A stretch of DNA of 59,245 bases, taken from Mayfieldus sp038317345. Lineage in GTDB: Bacteria; Actinomycetota; Thermoleophilia; Solirubrobacterales; 70-9. The translations under genes and the position numbers were made by a program. The stretch is taken from positions 1 to 59,245 of the forward strand of contig JBBQBH010000013.1 of assembly GCA_038317345.1 (NCBI GenBank), read 5' to 3'. The notes below the pieces were generated by a model, which worked only from the letters and a program-made list of their open reading frames with translations, was not told the DNA's origin and searched no databases. Positions 55,750-59,245 of this stretch are shown in pieces. Position 1 is the first letter of the stretch; every line of letters starts with the position of its first letter.

Positions 55750-56628
55750 CTAGCCCTTGAGCAGCTTCACGGTCTTGGTCTTGATGCTTGGGACGCCCGG
55801 GGCGTCGCCGGTCGGGGTGTAGATGACCTTCCCCTTGACCTTCACCTTGCCGGTCTTGTTGAGCTTGCTCTTGGCCTTACCCTTCGCCTTGATCAACAGA
55901 TTCACGAGGCCGGCGCTGGTCACATTCTTGCTCGCGGTCGCGGCGCGCCCGGTGCGCTGCGTCTTCACGCCCTTGCCGGTCAGCGAAAGCGTGCCCGGGC
56001 CGGGCACGACCACGGCCAGGGTGGCGGTGCCATTGTGCTTGTTGACCGCGACCCCGTCGAACGAATAGGCATTGGACGGAATCGTTGCCACGTCCGCGTT
56101 GAAGCCGATTTCGGTGGTGGTCTGGGTACTGGTCGGCGCCAGCGTCGCGCCATTGGCCGGAGGAGGAATGAAGAAGGACAAAAGTGCGCCGGCCAGGGTG
56201 GTGTTCGCTCCGATCAGGTCGCCCGTGGCTCTCCCATTGTCGAGTGCGATCGAATCGCCCGCCTTGATCGGCAGGTTGGTTGCGAAGGTCAGGGTGCCGG
56301 TGCCGGTTGGTGTCACGGGGGCGCTCGTCGCGTCGAATGTCGTCGTGCCGTCGCCGTGCGGGGTGATGACGCGAAGCTTGAACAGCCCGCCCACGGCTCC
56401 AGTGATTCGCCAGCGAACCACGGTCCCCGAGATTGGTGACGTGACGTTCGCGCCAAGCTCCGGCAGCTGGGAGTTGACGGTCGAGACCGGGCCACCGTTG
56501 ATCGGCTGCGGCGGGAGACTCGTGGTCAGCGGGCTCCCCACCGTCGCTATCGTCGCCCCCGCGCTCGCCGGCGCGATCAGCGCCAGCGCGGCGAAGGCGA
56601 GCAGTGACATCCGGGCGCGCCAACTCAT
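55750..56628 (-). CDS. Secreted protein with Lys-rich C-terminal module (unknown function), paralogue partner
   Basis: 292 aa. Sec signal: RMSLLAFAALALIAPASAGA, cleavage near residue 25. Core 26-180: beta-rich with SPISGTVVRWRITGAVGGLFKLRVI and TLTFATNLPIKAGDSIALDNG, a pattern I associate with actinobacterial (Thermoleophilia) secreted proteins of no known function. C-terminal module 188-292 matches that of the neighbour. Gene gap is 13 bp, so the two are cotranscribed; this is the first gene. Confidence 0.82.
   Translation of the reverse strand: MSWRARMSLLAFAALALIAPASAGATIATVGSPLTTSLPPQPINGGPVSTVNSQLPELGANVTSPISGTVVRWRITGAVGGLFKLRVITPHGDGTTTFDATSAPVTPTGTGTLTFATNLPIKAGDSIALDNGRATGDLIGANTTLAGALLSFFIPPPANGATLAPTSTQTTTEIGFNADVATIPSNAYSFDGVAVNKHNGTATLAVVVPGPGTLSLTGKGVKTQRTGRAATASKNVTSAGLVNLLIKAKGKAKSKLNKTGKVKVKGKVIYTPTGDAPGVPSIKTKTVKLLKG
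55753..56067 (-). repeat. Lys-rich C-terminal module, copy B
   Basis: Encodes residues 188-292 of the secreted protein at 55750. Same order of motifs as copy A: VVPGPGTLSLTGKGVKTQR, SAGLVNLLIKAKGKAKSKLN and IKTKTVKLLKG. The N-terminal domains of the two proteins are not alike, so the module is a mobile C-terminal unit. Confidence 0.75.
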
Positions 56629-56682
56629 CGACTGCCACGTTAAGCCAACCCGCCGGGCCTGTCAATGGTCGTTTTGGGAGTA

Positions 56683-58221
56683 CTAGTAAGCGCCTTCGCG
56701 CCGCAGCACTGCGGGCACGGTCTTGAGCAGGATCACCAGGTCGAGCAGCACCGACCAGCGCTCCAGGTAGAGGAAGTCGAGGCGCACCATGTCGTCGAAG
56801 TCGAGCTCGGAGCGCCCCGAAACCTGCCAGAGCCCGGTGATCCCGGGCAGCACCAGATAGCGGCGCCGGTGCCACTCGGCGAGCAGCTTGTCGTCGCGCA
56901 TCGGCAGCGGGCGGGGGCCGACGAGGCTCATCTCGCCGCGCAGCACATTGATCAGCTGCGGAAGCTCGTCGATGGAGTAGCGGCGCAGGAAGCGGCCGAA
57001 CGGGGTGACGCGCGGGTCGTCGCGGATCTTGAACAGGGCTCCGGTCTTCTCGTTCAGCCCCTCCAGCTCGTCCTGGCGGTGCTCGGCGTCCTCGTACATG
57101 GTGCGGAACTTGAGGCAGTCGAAGGCGACGCCGCCGATCCCCGGGCGCGGGCTGCGGTGCAGGACCGGCCCGCGGCTGGTCAGCTTGACCACCAGCGCGA
57201 TCAGCGCCATGAAGGGGGCCGCGAACAGCAGCAGCAGACTGGAGATGACGAAGTCGAACGACCGCTTGACGACGAAGTCGAAACCCTCGAAGACCGGCGG
57301 CTTTACCTCCAGCAGCGGGACGCCTTCGCCCGGCACCAGCTCGGTGCGCCGGGTCAGCACCTCCATCGTCGTCGGCGCGACCCAGACCCGCACTCCCTGG
57401 GTGCGGCAGCGGTCGACCAGCTCCACCGCCTTATCCTGGGGGAAGTCGGGGTCGACGATGATCAGCTCCTCGATCGCGTGCTGGTCGATGCGCTCCCGCA
57501 GGTCCGACAGCTCGCCGAGATCTGCCAGCTCCTCGTGGCTTCCGGAGTCGAGCGCGAAGAAGCCGATCGGATCGAGGCGATCGTGGGAGTCCCGAAGCGC
57601 GTGGGCGACCTCGACGATGCGATGCCCGGTGCCGACCAGCACCGCACGACGCTGGTAGCCGAGCCGGTCGAGCATCCGGCCGGTCGTGCTCTCGTAGAGG
57701 AAGCGCAGGCTGCTGATGTAGATGGCGCCGAAGAAGAGGCTGCCGTAGAAGATCCAGTAGCTGTTGAACTTGGTCCCCGTGACCAGGGCGAAGATCAGGC
57801 TGATCACCGTCGCCTGGAACAGGGTCGCGATCACCCGCGCCAGCCCCGGCCGGGTCTCACGCGAGCCGTAGAGCCCGGTGCGGGCGAACAGCAGCACGGT
57901 GATCAGGTAGGCGAAGGCGAGGAACTCGGTGGCGTCGGTGAACACCGCGTGGGCCTGGTAGTGGCCGAGGATCACGGCCTTGACCGCGAGCGCGGTCCAG
58001 ATCGCCCCGAAGGTGCCGACAAGGTCGAGAAGCAGCAGCGTGGCGACGCGGCCGACCTTGCGGTAGGTGGCGGCGGCGGTGAGCGTCTGCACGAACCAGG
58101 GCGTGCGGGCGCGGATGTCGCGGCCACCCTCCAGCAGCGCCATCAGGTCCGGGCCCTTGGGGGAGGCCTGCTGGCTGCCGCTTGTCGCCTCGGGTGCAGT
58201 TTTTACGGGGCTGCTTGGCAC
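56683..58221 (-). CDS. Undecaprenyl-phosphate sugar phosphotransferase (polyprenyl initiating, WbaP/CpsE/WcaJ type)
   Basis: 512 aa. N-terminal membrane segments at about 60-180 (LLLLDLVGTFGAIWTALAVK, FLAFAYLITVLLFARTGLYG, VIATLFQATVISLIFALVTG), then a CoA-binding-like region (RAVLVGTGHRIVEVAHAL), and the sugar transferase domain from about 315: KRSFDFVISSLLLLFAAPFMALIALVVKLTSRGPV, CLKFRTMYEDAEHR, YSIDELPQLINVLRGEMSLVGPRPLP, GITGLWQVSGRS. Starts the glycan by transferring a sugar-1-phosphate to undecaprenyl phosphate on the inner face. The 179-bp gap upstream carries no obvious signal I could assign. Confidence 0.94.
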   Translation of the reverse strand: MPSSPVKTAPEATSGSQQASPKGPDLMALLEGGRDIRARTPWFVQTLTAAATYRKVGRVATLLLLDLVGTFGAIWTALAVKAVILGHYQAHAVFTDATEFLAFAYLITVLLFARTGLYGSRETRPGLARVIATLFQATVISLIFALVTGTKFNSYWIFYGSLFFGAIYISSLRFLYESTTGRMLDRLGYQRRAVLVGTGHRIVEVAHALRDSHDRLDPIGFFALDSGSHEELADLGELSDLRERIDQHAIEELIIVDPDFPQDKAVELVDRCRTQGVRVWVAPTTMEVLTRRTELVPGEGVPLLEVKPPVFEGFDFVVKRSFDFVISSLLLLFAAPFMALIALVVKLTSRGPVLHRSPRPGIGGVAFDCLKFRTMYEDAEHRQDELEGLNEKTGALFKIRDDPRVTPFGRFLRRYSIDELPQLINVLRGEMSLVGPRPLPMRDDKLLAEWHRRRYLVLPGITGLWQVSGRSELDFDDMVRLDFLYLERWSVLLDLVILLKTVPAVLRREGAY

Positions 58222-58400
58222 AGGTACCCCTAGCGCTCACTCAAGAGTCGCAGAAAGCCGAATAGTTGCGGTTGCTTCGTGAATGCCACGTGAATCTGGG
58301 CGCCGTCAGCCTCAACGGATGACGGAGTGCCTCCACCCCAATCTCGGCAAGTCTAGTGGGCAAGCACGGACGGAAGCGCCCAAAAAGCCCGGTAAATCCG

Positions 58401-59245
58401 CTAATCCGAGGTGCCGACGAGGCGCTCGACGCCCGCCAGCTCGATCGTCCGTCGCAGGCCGTCGTGGAGCCCGACCACCGGCTCCCAGCCCAGAAGGTCG
58501 CGGGCGCGGGTGATGTCGGGCTGGCGCACCTTGGGGTCGTCGACGGGCAGCGCCTCGAAGATGATCTCCGAGCGCGAGCCCGAGACCTCGATCACGGCCT
58601 CTGCCAGCTGGAGCAGGGTGTACTCGTCGGGGTTGCCGATGTTGACCGGCATGTGCACGTCGGACTCGGCGAGCGCGATCAGGCCGCGGACCTCGTCCTC
58701 GACGTAACAGAAGGAGCGCGTCTGGCTGCCGTCGCCGAAGACGGTAAGCGGCTTGTCCTGAAGCGCCTGGCGCAGAAAGGTCGGGATCGCGCGGCCGTCG
58801 TGGGGCCGCATCCGCGGACCGTAGGTGTTGAAGATCCTGGCGATGGAGGTGTCCACGCCCTGCTGGCGGTGGTAGGCCATCGTCAGCGCCTCGGCGTAGC
58901 GCTTGGCCTCGTCATAGACGCCGCGGGGGCCGATCGGGTTGACGTTCCCCCAGTAGTCCTCGGTCTGGGGATGGATCTCGGGGTCGCCGTAGACCTCCGA
59001 CGTCGAGGAGATCAAAAAGCGGGCGCGCTTGAACTTCGCCAGCCCGAGCATGTTGTGGGTGCCCTGCGAGCCGACCTTGAGCGTGTGCAGCGGCAGGCGC
59101 TGGTAGTCGATGGGGCTGGCCGGGCTGGCCAGGTGGAAGACGAAGTCGACGTCCTCGGAGATGTCGATGTGCTCGGTGACGTCTACGTTGCGGAACACGA
59201 AGCGGGCGTCGCGGATGTGCTCGATGTTCTCCAGCGTGCCGGTGT
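58401..59245 (-). CDS. UDP-glucuronate decarboxylase / UDP-xylose synthase-like SDR, partial (cut by right edge)
   Basis: Reverse-strand frame runs off the window edge; about 281 codons are seen and the GTG at 59198 is internal, because the upstream in-frame TGTLENIEHIRDARFVFRN matches the UXS N-terminal part. Seen: VDFVFHLASPASPIDYQRLPL, FLISSTSEVYGDPE, YDEAKRYAEALTMAYHRQQGVDTSIARIFNTYGPRM, FGDGSQTRSFCYVEDEVRG, NIGNPDEYTLLQLAE. The Y-x-x-x-K site is YDEAK. These are UDP-xylose synthase features; UDP-glucuronate-derived pentose would be another sugar for the glycan. Rossmann GxxGxxG lies outside. Confidence 0.88.
   Translation of the reverse strand, partial: TGTLENIEHIRDARFVFRNVDVTEHIDISEDVDFVFHLASPASPIDYQRLPLHTLKVGSQGTHNMLGLAKFKRARFLISSTSEVYGDPEIHPQTEDYWGNVNPIGPRGVYDEAKRYAEALTMAYHRQQGVDTSIARIFNTYGPRMRPHDGRAIPTFLRQALQDKPLTVFGDGSQTRSFCYVEDEVRGLIALAESDVHMPVNIGNPDEYTLLQLAEAVIEVSGSRSEIIFEALPVDDPKVRQPDITRARDLLGWEPVVGLHDGLRRTIELAGVERLVGTSD

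Noticed and set aside
1..59245. tRNA/rRNA genes, CRISPR arrays, insertion sequences, prophage genes
   Set aside because: Intergenic gaps are all under 180 bp and none contains a cloverleaf, spaced direct repeats or transposase/integrase-like frame that I could recognise.

Overview
The window is high-GC (roughly two thirds G+C by eye), densely packed bacterial chromosome with many GTG/TTG starts and 1-4 bp gene overlaps. The gene content points to an actinobacterium. It includes an acyl-CoA carboxylase with a separate epsilon subunit, a sat-cysC-cysH-sir block, a dodecin-family protein, and secreted proteins with a Lys-rich C-terminal module of a kind I associate with Thermoleophilia/Solirubrobacterales. 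That lineage placement is an inference. I saw no rRNA, tRNA, CRISPR array, transposase or phage gene, and no gene-free stretch longer than about 180 bp.

Left part (1-28 kb), metabolism and envelope. Succinyl-CoA synthetase (sucCD, sucD cut by the left edge) is followed by a HAD hydrolase and a GNAT protein. Next comes an envelope island: two paralogous membrane enzymes of the alkaline-phosphatase/sulfatase superfamily that have Thr where sulfatases have the formylglycine Cys, a true secreted sulfatase with the formylglycine motif, a methyltransferase with a kinase-like N-terminal half, and a 71-aa membrane protein. Then follow biotin carboxylase-BCCP, a PHP protein, an MFS exporter divergent from its TetR-type regulator with two clear operators, assimilatory sulfate reduction (cysC-sat, then cysH-sir), rhodanese, dodecin, AccE, an ornithine-cyclodeaminase-like protein, an acyl-CoA carboxylase beta subunit and a methylmalonyl-CoA mutase large subunit. 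Together these cover much of the route propionyl-CoA -> methylmalonyl-CoA -> succinyl-CoA -> succinate.

Right part (28-59 kb), a surface-glycan locus. A forward run of 15 tightly spaced genes (28.3-45.5 kb) encodes glycosyltransferases, methyltransferases, a SIS-domain isomerase, a sugar epimerase, a GmhB-type phosphatase, transaldolase, a very large membrane protein, a DegT aminotransferase and a frameshifted methyltransferase. A reverse run (52.6-45.6 kb) adds methyltransferases, an S9 peptidase, a NeuD/PglD-type acyltransferase, a GNAT/FemAB-like protein, a beta-propeller protein and a GT2. A short forward operon (52.6-54.7 kb) encodes an FdtA-type ketoisomerase, an HddA-type heptose kinase and an HddC-type nucleotidyltransferase. 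Two secreted proteins, an initiating phosphoglycosyltransferase (WbaP/CpsE type) and a UDP-xylose-synthase-like gene cut by the right edge follow.

My reading is that this locus makes a glycan containing GDP-activated D-glycero-D-manno-heptose and a dTDP-3-amino-3,6-dideoxyhexose, heavily O-methylated by about seven methyltransferases. Genes of both sugar pathways are split between the two forward blocks. No flippase, polymerase or ABC exporter was recognised, so the assembly machinery probably lies outside the window, unless the 1056-aa membrane protein contributes.
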